Part shown: in pieces, positions 13,001-19,599 of the stretch
How the letters are laid out: each line of letters begins with the position of its first letter
Position numbering within the stretch: position 1 is the first letter of the stretch
Assembly (NCBI RefSeq): GCF_027409185.1
Contig: NC_084462.1
Location: 24,899,577-24,963,576, forward strand
Reading direction: 5' to 3'
DNA from: Cynocephalus volans
Taxonomy: Eukaryota; Chordata; Mammalia; Dermoptera; Cynocephalidae
DNA length: 64,000 nucleotides
Made by a program: the position numbers and the translations under genes
The notes under the pieces: generated by a model
The model's database searches: none
What the model saw: the letters and a program-made list of their open reading frames with translations, nothing else
Told to the model about the DNA's origin: nothing

Positions 13001-15207
13001 ACTCCTGGAGTGACTTCTGTAGGACAATCTGGACAATCTCTTCAAATTCTGCATTGGTAAGACTTGATTTTTCCTGAAGAGACAAGGGAGGAAAACTGCT
13101 TATCTTTCCATAGTTCTCCCTTCTGACCAGTCAGGGAAGCCTCCTTTATTTTATTTCAGGTAGCTGGCCAGTAGGATCAATCCCTGGCCCTTGATGTTAT
13201 CAGGCCATGCTCTAACCAAATAAGCTAACCAGCCAGCCTGGGAAGCCTCCTTTAGATGAAGCAGGAAGTTCTCAAAACTGAAGGCAAGAAGTCAACGTAC
13301 CTAAGGAGTCCATAAACTTTATCCCAGATCTCCTGGGAATAAAGGAGTCAAAGGAAAAAGTTTATAAAGTCTCTTTCTACTTCTACTCCCACCTGCATTC
13401 CCACCTCATTCCCAATATTTCCTGCTAAATGCTTTCATCAAAACATTTTTTACCTCTTTGAGAAGAAAATGGAAGTCCAAAAAAAAAAAAAAGGAATAAA
13501 AAACTGAAATTACAGGATGAATTCCCCCAACATGAAAAGATTCTGTTTGTCCAGCCTGGGTAGGGGTCAGGATAGGAAAAACTGTCCTACTAGAGCCCAT
13601 CAGTGTGACTGATACCTTTTCTTTCTTCTTTGCTTGCTTATTGTCTTGAGCCTTTCTGGTTTTCTCCTGGCAACTGCGTGGACCATTCTCTATGGTTGCT
13701 TTGTCCTCCTCCTTCTTTAACCTGGCCTTTGGTGGACTTGGCCTAGCCTTAGCCTCTGAGGAACCGATTCCCAGGGTTTCCTTCTTGGGCGAGTTAGAGC
13801 TACATGGAATCAGGCAATACAATTTTTGTGCAGGTGGGGCAAAGGTTTTCTTTGGTCCATTTCCACATTCTGAAAGAAATTTGATCATCAAGTGGAATTT
13901 ATGAAACATATAACAGAGATTATTAGAAACTAACAGAGATTGCCAAACATCGCCCATTGACTGGCCATATCAGAATTACATGAAGAGAGCTTTTAACAAG
14001 TTCAGATTCCTAGGTCTTTCTCCACCCACTCCACCATGAAGTACTCTGAAGTGAGGACCAGAAATTATAATTTTACAAAGCTAGTTGATTCTGATATACT
14101 GCCAGATTTGGGAACCATTGAGTAATTCACAGGTGATAAATATAAGCATGCAGGAAGCTGAATTATTCAAAAGGCCCAGCTCTTATACTACCTCCTCAAT
14201 GAAAATTATACTGATCCTCCCAGGTATAAGTAATATCTCTTTTTTCTGAGCTTCCTCTGAAGGTTAATTCTAGGTGTCAACTTGATTAGATTATGCAATA
14301 CAGAGAAATCTAGTAAAGCTCTTTTTAGGTGTGTCCATGAGGGTGTTTCCAGAAGAGACTAGCATGAGAGCCTTAGTGGACTGGGTGGGAAAGATCCACC
14401 CCAATATGGGTGGGAACCATACAATCCTCTGGAGCTCAGAGAGAACAAAAAATGGAGAAAAAAGGCAACTATCTCTCTATCTGCTGGAGCTGGGACACAC
14501 TCTTCTCTCCTGTCTGTGGACATCAGAGCTCAAGACTCTTCAGCTTTCTGCTCCAGGACTTACACCAAGGACACCATCAGCTTTCCTGGTTCTGAGTCCT
14601 TCGGAAATGGACTGAGTCACGCTACCAGTATCCAGTTTGTAGACAGCTTATCACAGGACTTCTCTTCACAATCACGTGAGCTAATTTCCCTAATAAATCC
14701 CCTCTCATATATTTATAATATATCCTACTTTGTCTCTTTGGAGAACCCTGACTAATACACTTCCATAACACCTTGGGTTGGCCAGTTAGCTCAGTTGGTT
14801 AGAGTGCTGCTTTGTAACACCAAGGTCAAGAGTTCAGATCCCAGTACCAGCCAGCTACCCAAAAAGGAAAAGGCCATATTTCTTTGCACATCTCTGGTGG
14901 AAACTTTGCCACATTCAACTTTATGTTATAGATATTTAAATGTCTTTTCTCTCTCTATGAATTCATATGTTCCTTGAGCAGAACTGTTTCTAAGTCATAT
15001 ATATACATTCTTTTTCCTCAAAGCATTTAGCACAGTAGTAATTTGAACAGAGTGGACACAAAATGGTTGTGAAGTGGATGTGAACTGAACTGCCCTCTGC
15101 TCAGTTGGTTAGAGTTGGTAGGATGTCCAGAGGGGAAAATGAGACAAAAGTACAAAGTGAATCTCCCTCACTCTTGACTCACCTTTATTCTTCAATGTTG
15201 TCATCAT
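970..15207 (-). CDS. ZCWPW1: ZCWPW1, CW-type zinc finger and PWWP domain protein (3' part off the left edge)
   Basis: Ten coding exons on the minus strand: 15183-15207, 13616-13869, 12995-13073, 12157-12271, 11718-11875, 11403-11522, 3233-3349, 2181-2301, 1485-1560 and 970-1074. They total 1170 bp, exactly 390 codons, with matching phases and GT-AG sites. The start is the first ATG of a tandem ATGATG at 15207. Residues 1-250 are a basic, lysine-rich, mostly disordered tail. Residues about 251-305 form the CW domain with four zinc-ligand cysteines and cage tryptophans. The PWWP domain begins near residue 325 with its YPWWPG motif split between two exons. Known role of the family: nuclear reader of H3K4me3 and H3K36me3, the double mark left by PRDM9, needed for repair of meiotic breaks. 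The human protein is about 650 residues, so the C-terminal 40 percent lies outside. A young antisense provirus sits in the 8 kb intron. Identification is by close match to the remembered human protein. Confidence 0.95.
1485..1560 (-). CDS. ZCWPW1: ZCWPW1 coding exon, core of PWWP domain
   Basis: 76 bp between acceptor TTCTCCAG and donor GTGAGT. It completes the second tryptophan of PWWP and encodes [14 protein letters not shown], then a serine/leucine segment. The phase joins both neighbours. Confidence 0.93.
2181..2301 (-). CDS. ZCWPW1: ZCWPW1 coding exon, end of CW domain and start of PWWP
   Basis: 121 bp between acceptor TTGGCAG and donor GTAAGG. It carries the fourth CW zinc ligand in CDIPEETW, then [12 protein letters not shown], the start of the PWWP fold. 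Confidence 0.95.
2466..2630 (+). repeat. tRNA-Ile-derived SINE dimer (colugo CYN-like)
   Basis: Two head-to-tail tRNA-Ile-related units (left with ATCCCTATATAGGG, right ending CCAGTCATCTTT) followed by an A-tail. Imperfect flanking repeat AGACCCATGGA / AGACTCACGGA. Lies in the ZCWPW1 intron between 2301 and 3233. Confidence 0.85.
3233..3349 (-). CDS. ZCWPW1: ZCWPW1 coding exon, CW zinc finger
   Basis: 117 bp between acceptor TCTCACAG and donor GTATAAAG. It encodes CLVWVQC, then NCEKWRRL and NWSCDQNT: three of the four zinc cysteines and the conserved tryptophans that form the methyl-lysine cage. The next exon upstream in the gene lies 8 kb away at 11403, beyond the provirus. Confidence 0.95.
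3440..3595 (-). repeat. MIR SINE fragment
   Basis: Reverse-complement MIR core: GGCTCAGAGAAGGTAACTGA followed by an AAGTCTCACATCT tail. Diverged. Confidence 0.6.
3758..3763. repeat. Target-site duplication, left copy (CACCTC)
   Basis: Six bases immediately before the 5' LTR, identical to those after the 3' LTR. Confidence 0.93.
3764..4045 (+). repeat. 5' LTR of the provirus (282 bp)
   Basis: It begins TGTGAGG and ends GGGACA. A TATATAA box lies at 3901-3907 and a variant polyadenylation signal ATTAAA at 3974-3979, placing a short R region near 3925-4000. It differs from the 3' LTR only at 3796 (C here, A there). Confidence 0.95.
3901..3907 (+). promoter_or_regulatory. LTR TATA box
   Basis: TATATAA within the U3 region of the 5' LTR, followed by GC-rich sequence. 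The position fits the retroviral core promoter. Confidence 0.7.
4048..4065 (+). other. Primer binding site for tRNA-Phe
   Basis: TGGTGCCGAAACCCGGGA starts two bases after the LTR. It is the reverse complement of the 3' end of mammalian tRNA-Phe plus CCA. IAP and HERV-F type elements use this primer. Confidence 0.88.
4066..4316 (+). other. Proviral leader
   Basis: 251 bases between primer site and gag start. GGTAAGTTC at 4130-4138 is a plausible major splice donor. No convincing coding sequence. Confidence 0.5.
4317..6353 (+). pseudogene. gag fused in frame to an env surface (SU) fragment by deletion of pro and pol
   Basis: One open frame of 678 codons from the first ATG at 4317 (MGSTQS..., glycine at position 2 fits N-myristoylation). 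The matrix region is followed by an acidic, proline-rich linker with PPPYV. A capsid region (about residues 260-500) has a major-homology-like stretch [16 protein letters not shown]. One complete C-X2-C-X4-H-X4-C zinc knuckle starts at residue 519 (5871-5912). A second knuckle is cut off near 5960-5990, where the frame passes directly into SU-like sequence with several N-X-S/T sites and a VCLYPPF motif. The frame then stops at 6353. Pro and pol are missing entirely. Whether the fused protein is made or stable is unknown. Confidence 0.88.
6272..7000 (+). pseudogene. env transmembrane (TM) subunit remnant
   Basis: Open frame to a stop at 7000 in a different frame from the SU fragment; the frame breaks near 6285-6300. 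The open stretch starts without ATG; the first in-frame ATG is at 6305. A furin-type RQRR site is at 6317-6328, followed by an alanine-rich hydrophobic fusion-peptide-like segment. Next come a heptad-like region, a C-X7-C pair (6584 and 6608) rather than a CX6CC motif, a second coiled segment, a membrane span (about 6838-6900) and a roughly 30-residue tail. It lacks a signal peptide and most of SU, so it cannot form a normal envelope. Assignment to betaretrovirus-like TM is from overall pattern. Confidence 0.85.
7001..7283 (+). other. Proviral region between env and polypurine tract
   Basis: No long ORF. It includes a pyrimidine-rich segment just after the env stop and then GC-mixed sequence; nothing recognised. 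Confidence 0.5.
7284..7297 (+). other. Polypurine tract
   Basis: AAAAAAGGGGGAGA directly abuts the 3' LTR, as expected for the plus-strand primer. Confidence 0.85.
7298..7579 (+). repeat. 3' LTR of the provirus (282 bp)
   Basis: Same length as the 5' LTR, with one mismatch at 7330. TATATAA is at 7435-7441 and ATTAAA at 7508-7513. AAGATGGCG at 7327-7335 resembles the YY1 core. Confidence 0.95.
7580..7585. repeat. Target-site duplication, right copy (CACCTC)
   Basis: Six bases immediately after the 3' LTR, identical to 3758-3763. Confidence 0.93.
7586..9519. other. Intronic pyrimidine-rich sequence
   Basis: Part of the large ZCWPW1 intron. 7650-8650 is strongly C/T-rich and resembles the coding-strand bias of old L2 LINEs, but I cannot align it. 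A 159-codon open frame here looks like chance in low-complexity sequence. No gene seen. Confidence 0.4.
9520..10640 (+). repeat. L2 LINE fragment (interrupted by a SINE)
   Basis: Matches the 3' part of L2 ORF2 and tail: GATGTCTCACACGGATCTAA, then CTTAACTGGTCTACT, then CATTCCACTGGTTAAAATCC, then TCAGCTTAAATATAATTTCC and CATTCCCTGACTGGCCC. The SINE dimer at 9879-10045 splits it. Confidence 0.75.
9879..10045 (-). repeat. tRNA-Ile-derived SINE dimer, minus strand, inside L2
   Basis: Poly-T, then the reverse complement of the dimer (GATGACCGGTAAGGGGAT ... GTGAGCCACGGGGCGGCC). Short flanking similarity CAAAGAC / CCAAGAC. Confidence 0.85.
10641..11330. other. Intronic sequence, pyrimidine-rich
   Basis: ZCWPW1 intron. 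A short palindromic stretch GATATCACAGATATCATAGATATC lies near 11096-11119. Possible L2-related debris at 11170-11240 (GATACACAGTAGGCACCC). No gene seen. Confidence 0.35.
11403..11522 (-). CDS. ZCWPW1: ZCWPW1 coding exon, basic linker
   Basis: 120 bp encoding [20 protein letters not shown] and a charged tail. Two AGs lie close together at the acceptor (CAG, then GAG three bases on). The second restores the HEKVEK reading expected from the human protein, so it was chosen; the other would insert one codon. Confidence 0.85.
11718..11875 (-). CDS. ZCWPW1: ZCWPW1 coding exon, disordered segment
   Basis: 158 bp between acceptor TTTTCAG and donor GTAAGT. It encodes VPHTQGIS, a QPDPAPS segment and the lysine-rich [10 protein letters not shown]. 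Phase and content match the human protein. Confidence 0.9.
12157..12271 (-). CDS. ZCWPW1: ZCWPW1 coding exon, disordered segment
   Basis: 115 bp between an acceptor ending GGGGGAG and donor GTAAGT. It encodes [13 protein letters not shown], then [18 protein letters not shown]. The acceptor was chosen because it alone keeps the frame with both neighbours. Confidence 0.85.
12995..13073 (-). CDS. ZCWPW1: ZCWPW1 coding exon, conserved helix
   Basis: 79 bp between acceptor TCTTCAG and donor GTATGG. It encodes [20 protein letters not shown], a well-conserved predicted helix in an otherwise disordered N-terminal half. Confidence 0.92.
13149..13239 (-). repeat. tRNA-Ile-derived SINE monomer with perfect 15-bp duplication
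   Basis: Reverse-complement monomer (CTGGCCAGTAGG ... GCTAACCAGCCAGCC). Flanked by GGGAAGCCTCCTTTA at 13134-13148 and 13240-13254, identical copies, which shows L1-mediated insertion. In a ZCWPW1 intron. Confidence 0.92.
13616..13869 (-). CDS. ZCWPW1: ZCWPW1 coding exon, basic N-terminal region
   Basis: 254 bp between acceptor CTTTCAG and donor GTATCA. It encodes [16 protein letters not shown] near the start and a KKEEDKA plus KQAKKKEK lysine-rich end. Confidence 0.93.
14258..14759 (+). repeat. ERVL MLT2-type solitary LTR
   Basis: It runs from TGAAGGTTAATTCTAGGTGT (CAACTTGATTAGATT follows) to GGAGAACCCTGACTAATACA, the characteristic start and end of MLT2 LTRs. The internal GAGGGTGTTTCCAGAAGAGA matches too. 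Overlapping 60-95 codon frames here are LTR sequence, not genes. Confidence 0.8.
14775..14870 (+). repeat. tRNA-Ile-derived SINE monomer
   Basis: GGCCAGTTAGCTCAGTTGGT followed by TAGAGTGCTGC, CACCAAGGTCAAGAGTTCAG and a CAGCCAGCTACCC end. A-box and B-box of tRNA-Ile are readable. It sits directly after the MLT2 LTR. Confidence 0.88.
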
Positions 15208-15236
15208 TCAGCTCAGAAATGACACTTTCTTTGCCT
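15183..15236 (-). CDS. ZCWPW1: ZCWPW1 first coding exon (54 bp, start codon at 15207)
   Basis: 54-bp exon between acceptor CTAACAG and donor GTGAGTC. Coding runs from 15207 (MMTTLKNK, as in human MMTTLQNK) to 15183; 15208-15236 is 5' UTR. A second frame, [16 protein letters not shown] then stop, overlaps the start codon and could be the end of an upstream ORF. Confidence 0.88.
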
Positions 15237-15480
15237 CTGTTAGAAAAAAGAAATTAACTTCTATAACTCTGATTAAACGTGATTTCTTCTTTGTCTTTGG
15301 TTCAGGATCTCTTTGCCTAGGACCCCTAAACTACATTTCTGCCTTCTTCACTATACTTCTATCCCCTCAGCTGAGATAATTACATGCCACGGAATAATGA
15401 GAGCTACTGTTTTAAAGATTAGCAACAACCCTTAGTGTTTTAAGTGCCTAGAACCATGTCCAACATAAGACAGGCACTCA

Positions 15481-17108
15481 TGGGCTTCCAGTCAAAATGG
15501 TGGAATAGACGGTCCCCAGAGTCACTCTCTCCCACAAATCAACAAATTTACAACTATTAAAAAGCAACAACAAGGGCCAGCCTGCAGCTCACTTGGGAGA
15601 GAGTGGTGCTGATAACACCAAAGCCACAGGTTCAGATCCCTATATAGGGAAGGCCGGTTCGCTCACTTGGGAGAGCGTAGTGCTGACAACACCAAGTCAA
15701 GGATTAAGATCCCCTTACCAGTCATCTTTAAAAAATAAAATAAAAATAAATTTTTTTAAAAAGCAACAACAGCCAAGCTGGGGCCACTAGAGCTCAGGGG
15801 AAGAGGAGGAGAGACCTATGGAGTGCACACCATGTGAGAGAAAGAAAGAACAGCTCCAACCATTTCAAGCCCTGGCCGCTTCAAGGTTGGTGAGCTCATG
15901 GAGCAGGAGCTGGCAAAAGCTTCAGCTGTGCCCTCTGGATGAAGTTGCTTGGAAGTGGCAGGGGAGAAGAGGGCCTTGGTGGCCCCCAGGCCAGCAAGGC
16001 CACTAATAGGGTTCCCATGGACCCACATAGGAGTGAGGAGTCACAACAACTGAAAAAAAGGAGCCACTCAGAGGCCAATGAGTCATCGCAAGGGACCAGC
16101 GCACAGCCTGTCCCATGGGAAGTGCTTGGAGCATGGGTGGTGGGGGAGATGGGCCTACTGGGAGAACACTGGGGCACAGCAAGGAGAGCTGATCTCTGCC
16201 CCCCAATCAGCTCAGGACCACTCAGTAGAAACTGGTCAGGAATACAGAACTGCAGGGGGAGCAGTTTGCTGAAAAGACTCAGGTCCAGACCAGAGTTTCT
16301 ACACAACCCAGGTGAACTGGATCTCACAAGACCTGGAAGAACCTATAAAGTCAACCATTAAAACCTGAGCTGCACAAAAAGCCTTCCCCAGGGAATCAGC
16401 AGGAAAGCAGCAATTTAGCTCAACCACAGGGCTCAAGTGCTGGTCCCAACAGGAAGTTCCCCCATTTTAGAAGTAAGAAAAAGACAACAGATTAGTTCCA
16501 TTGCAGAGTCTAAGTGGTAGGAACAGCAAATAATCCAACACAGAACTGAAAGAAAAAACAAAATACTCACAGACCAGAGACTAAGTTTGATATTAACTAG
16601 TAAAGGTCTCACATCACCAAGAACACCTATAAAACCTAAAAGGACCAGAAGTCCCCTGGGCTACTAAGCCAGGGAGGGCGGAGGGCGGGGGACCTCAGCC
16701 ATACCCCCCAACACCTGCAACCAGTCCCAAGGGTGGGGGTCCAAGGGCCTCAGCCATGCCCTGCCGACACCCACAACCAGACCAGTGACAACCACCAAGC
16801 TGCCGCAGGAAGCGCCCTGGGCTTCCGAGCTGGCGCAGTGGTGGGGCAAGGGCTTCAGCCACTCCCCTCTGACATCTGCACCCAGCTTAGCAATGACCAG
16901 GCCACTGCTGGAAGCCCACTGGTCTCCCAGACAGGAATGATGGGGTCACCACAGGCCTCAACTCTGCCCCTCCTCCTTCCTCCTTCTCCCTATTTCCTTC
17001 CCCTTTCTCCTGTTCCCCTCCCCCACAGCTAGTCCACAACATCATAGAATGTAAAAAAAATACATTAATAAATAAACAAACTTCAAAAATACATAAAATA
17101 AAATAAAA
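15481..17108 (+). mobile_element. L1-5'UTR-like composite retroelement without ORF1 or ORF2
   Basis: It starts with GGGCTTCCAGTCAAAATGGT and continues through about 1.1 kb of purine-rich, ORF-poor sequence resembling an L1 5' UTR. It then passes to three degenerate GC-rich repeats (near 16690, 16745 and 16850; GCCTCAGCCATGCCCTGCC-like), a polypyrimidine block (16965-17030) and an A-rich tail (17052-17108). No recognisable ORF1 or ORF2. It could be a spliced or internally deleted L1, or a composite non-autonomous family. No clear target duplication. A SINE dimer is nested at 15573-15755. Confidence 0.55.
15573..15755 (+). repeat. tRNA-Ile-derived SINE dimer with perfect 16-bp duplication
   Basis: Full dimer ending in an A/T-rich tail. 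Flanked by TTAAAAAGCAACAACA at 15557-15572 and 15756-15771. It lies inside the L1-like composite and is therefore younger than it. Confidence 0.92.
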
Positions 17109-17561
17109 TGTATGTCTACATACTATGCCTATATATCCACAAACTATCCCTGGAAGAATATACAAGAAACTGATCAAAATGCCTCTGGGGAGTAGAACTG
17201 GGTGAACAGGGGTGGAAAGAAGCTTTCACTCAACTCCCTCGTGTGTCTTTGGCACTTTATAACATACATATATTACCACTTGAAAAAATGGGGTTTTTTA
17301 TTTTAAGTTCTTTAAATAAAGTAAAAAGTATTTTGACCAACCTAAAAATGCAAACTTTTCCAATATTTAGGTTCAAATCCTTATCTAAAACCTACCTAAG
17401 CCAAAGTGTGTTTCTGGAGCCCCGAAACAAATAGATAGAATTGTGAATCACTGTTGAATTAATAAGATGTAGTAAATCTATACACAGTGATGTATAATAG
17501 TTCCCCTTAATCTAAGGCAGGAGTATGATGAAGAACATTACTTCTAAACAAAAGCTCTAAC

Positions 17562-17665
17562 CTGATCGACAAAGGGAAAGCCAGAAAGTCACTTTCTGAT
17601 AACTCAAGTTGCTGCTCCTCAGTCTCAGATGAATTACCTTCTTCCACAATAATAAATATTGAAAT
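17562..17665 (-). other. ZCWPW1: Probable 5' exon of ZCWPW1 (UTR or N-terminal variant)
   Basis: A 104-bp block on the minus strand has a strong polypyrimidine tract ending in CAG and a GTTAGAG donor. It is open in one frame (VEEGNSSETEEQQLEL, then SESDFLAFPLSIR) and splices in phase to the overlapping frame of 15183-15236. Function unknown; most simply an untranslated exon carrying part of an upstream ORF. Confidence 0.45.
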
Positions 17666-18060
17666 CTGATTCAGAGAAAGGAAAAAAAGAAAAATATAGA
17701 CTGTTAATAAATATACAAAATACCACCAACTTTGTTCTGTACAGCTACTAAATGGCTAGGGGCTCTAGCCCCAGGAATAACATTTGAGGTTTTAATTTCT
17801 CTTTTTTTGCCTTAGATGAAAAGGAGAGAGACAGAGACCAAAGCCTTTAAGTAAGAAAGTAAAAGAACCAGTATGGTTCCATAAACTGGATCCCACTCAC
17901 TCAATAAGAAAAGAGAGTCAATAAGAAGGTAAAAAAGAAACTAGAAATAATAAAGGGAACCAAAGGAAAGTGAATAAGGATCTCAAAAAAATAGAAACAG
18001 TTTTCTTTCACTTGGAACACCAAAAAGATAATTTTAATTTTGAAATGAAATCCCCCAATT

Positions 18061-18495
18061 CAGCGGTTCTCAAAAGTGTGGTTCAAAAACCCAGAGGAGT
18101 CCTCTCCCTCTTCCAACTACGTATCTGTGTTAAAATGGATTTTCTCATACGCTTCTACCAAAATGATATCACACAACAGACCGAATGCAGAAACAAGTGA
18201 GAATACAGCTGTTTTCTACTAAGCCAGAAGTGAAAGAGATTTGCAAAAATGTAAAATATCATTCCTTACACTAAATTTTCTTTTGTTTAGGAAAACGTAT
18301 TTTTCATAAAAATGTTATGTTAACTTGTAATGGGTTTATCATTATTTCTAAATTAAAAATAGTTCACAGTTTCCTCAGTTTTAATTTCTAATATGTTAAT
18401 ATAAATAGATACAAACCACATAAAAGCTCTTTGGAGTCCACCGTAAATTTTAAGATTATGAGAGGTTTCTCAAGCCAAAAAGCTTGAGAACTGAC
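18061..18495. mobile_element. hAT-type DNA transposon fragment
   Basis: Left end CAGCGGTTCTCAAAAGTGTG and right end GCTTGAGAACTGACC form imperfect inverted repeats around AT-rich sequence, as in Charlie-group elements. Family not assigned. Confidence 0.6.
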
Positions 18496-19372
18496 CTAGC
18501 GACATAATTTTGTCTTGCCAATATTTTTCAAAAAAAATTAATCCTTCACCTTTCCCCCATTTAGAAAGTGTTCACACATTTCCCCCTCCTAACCATCCAA
18601 TTATTCCCTCTTTATATTGTTCTTGGAATCCTTGGACAAAGAAAACAAAAGTAAAATCTAGAATTGCCCTATCATACAGACTCCCTGAGCCTCAAAAAGC
18701 TGTATTTAAAGATTATATTTTAAGTTTCCTTTGAGTAGGAGTCTGATTTCCTTTTGGTATTAATGTCTAATAGTTTGTGGACTCCTGCTTATTTTCATGC
18801 CTCGATTAATAGCAGGCTTTCTTCTTTCTTTGTGTGTGTGCACGTGAGCTCAGCAAGCCTGATTTAAAACTTTTAACAAGAAAAAGAACAAAAGATTCCA
18901 GCTACCCTCACTGCCCATAACAAGACATTAACCATCAGAAGTAACTGTCTGAACTAAACCTTGCACAGGAGCGTATAAATAACATGGTGAACACAAGCTG
19001 CTTGGCTAGAGTACAAGAAAGCACAGACATGGCCACTTATCACCAAAATACACCATCTTTCTCTTGGGACTGCTCATCTCCTTCACGTTCTTGCTGGAGA
19101 CTGACGGCCTGCCATGTTCCCACACGTGCCCCCAACTGTGACCGACCTCAAACTAGTCTTTTGGGGGTGATTTCACTTAAAGGCATAGATGCCCATGAAC
19201 TTCCACATCCCGCACCGTTTCCCCTCACCAGTGTCAAGGTTTGGAACCATAAAATGCCTAAATCTACCTTGAAAACCAAGGGGAAGGACTTTTGGTAGGC
19301 TTCCCTTTTTCCTCTCTCTTCCCTCACCAATTCTCTCTTAGGGACAGCAACTAAAGTCAGAGATATCACAAA
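18496..19372. other. Region between old repeats and the ZCWPW1 5' end
   Basis: AT-rich to 18960, then more mixed. A short GT run sits at 18830-18841. No exon that I can support, though a ZCWPW1 5' UTR exon could lie here. Confidence 0.35.
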
Positions 19373-19520
19373 GTCAAACGTCCTCGACTCTCCTCAAAGG
19401 GTAAAAGAGCGACTTTCTAGCCTCTCCACCATCAAGAATCCCACCATGAGAGAATTTCCCCTCAGCTCCCGCTGAGGCTCCAGGATCCTCATTCTCGCTC
19501 AAATCGTCGTAGCCCGCCAT
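19373..19520 (-). other. Small ORF in the probable first-exon region of ZCWPW1
   Basis: An ATG at 19520 in a good context (A at -3, G at +4) opens a 48-codon frame beginning MAGYDDLSENEDPGASAGAE. It lies next to the CpG-rich promoter region. It may be a short upstream ORF or the start of an N-terminal variant. I see no in-phase donor that joins it convincingly to 17562-17665. I do not recognise the peptide. Confidence 0.25.
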
Positions 19521-19599
19521 GATACTGAGTTATTTTTGTTTGTTGGGGGTGAGTTGAGAGTTAAGAGATTCTGAGGAAGAGGGGTAAGTGTTGGTTATC

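Noticed and set aside
13406-13957. 183-codon minus-strand frame taken as one protein
   Set aside because: Only 13616-13869 is exon; both flanks read through splice sites and a poly-A run.
14795-14870. A functional tRNA-Ile gene
   Set aside because: A- and B-box text is present but the cloverleaf is broken and an A-rich tail follows: a SINE, not a tRNA gene.
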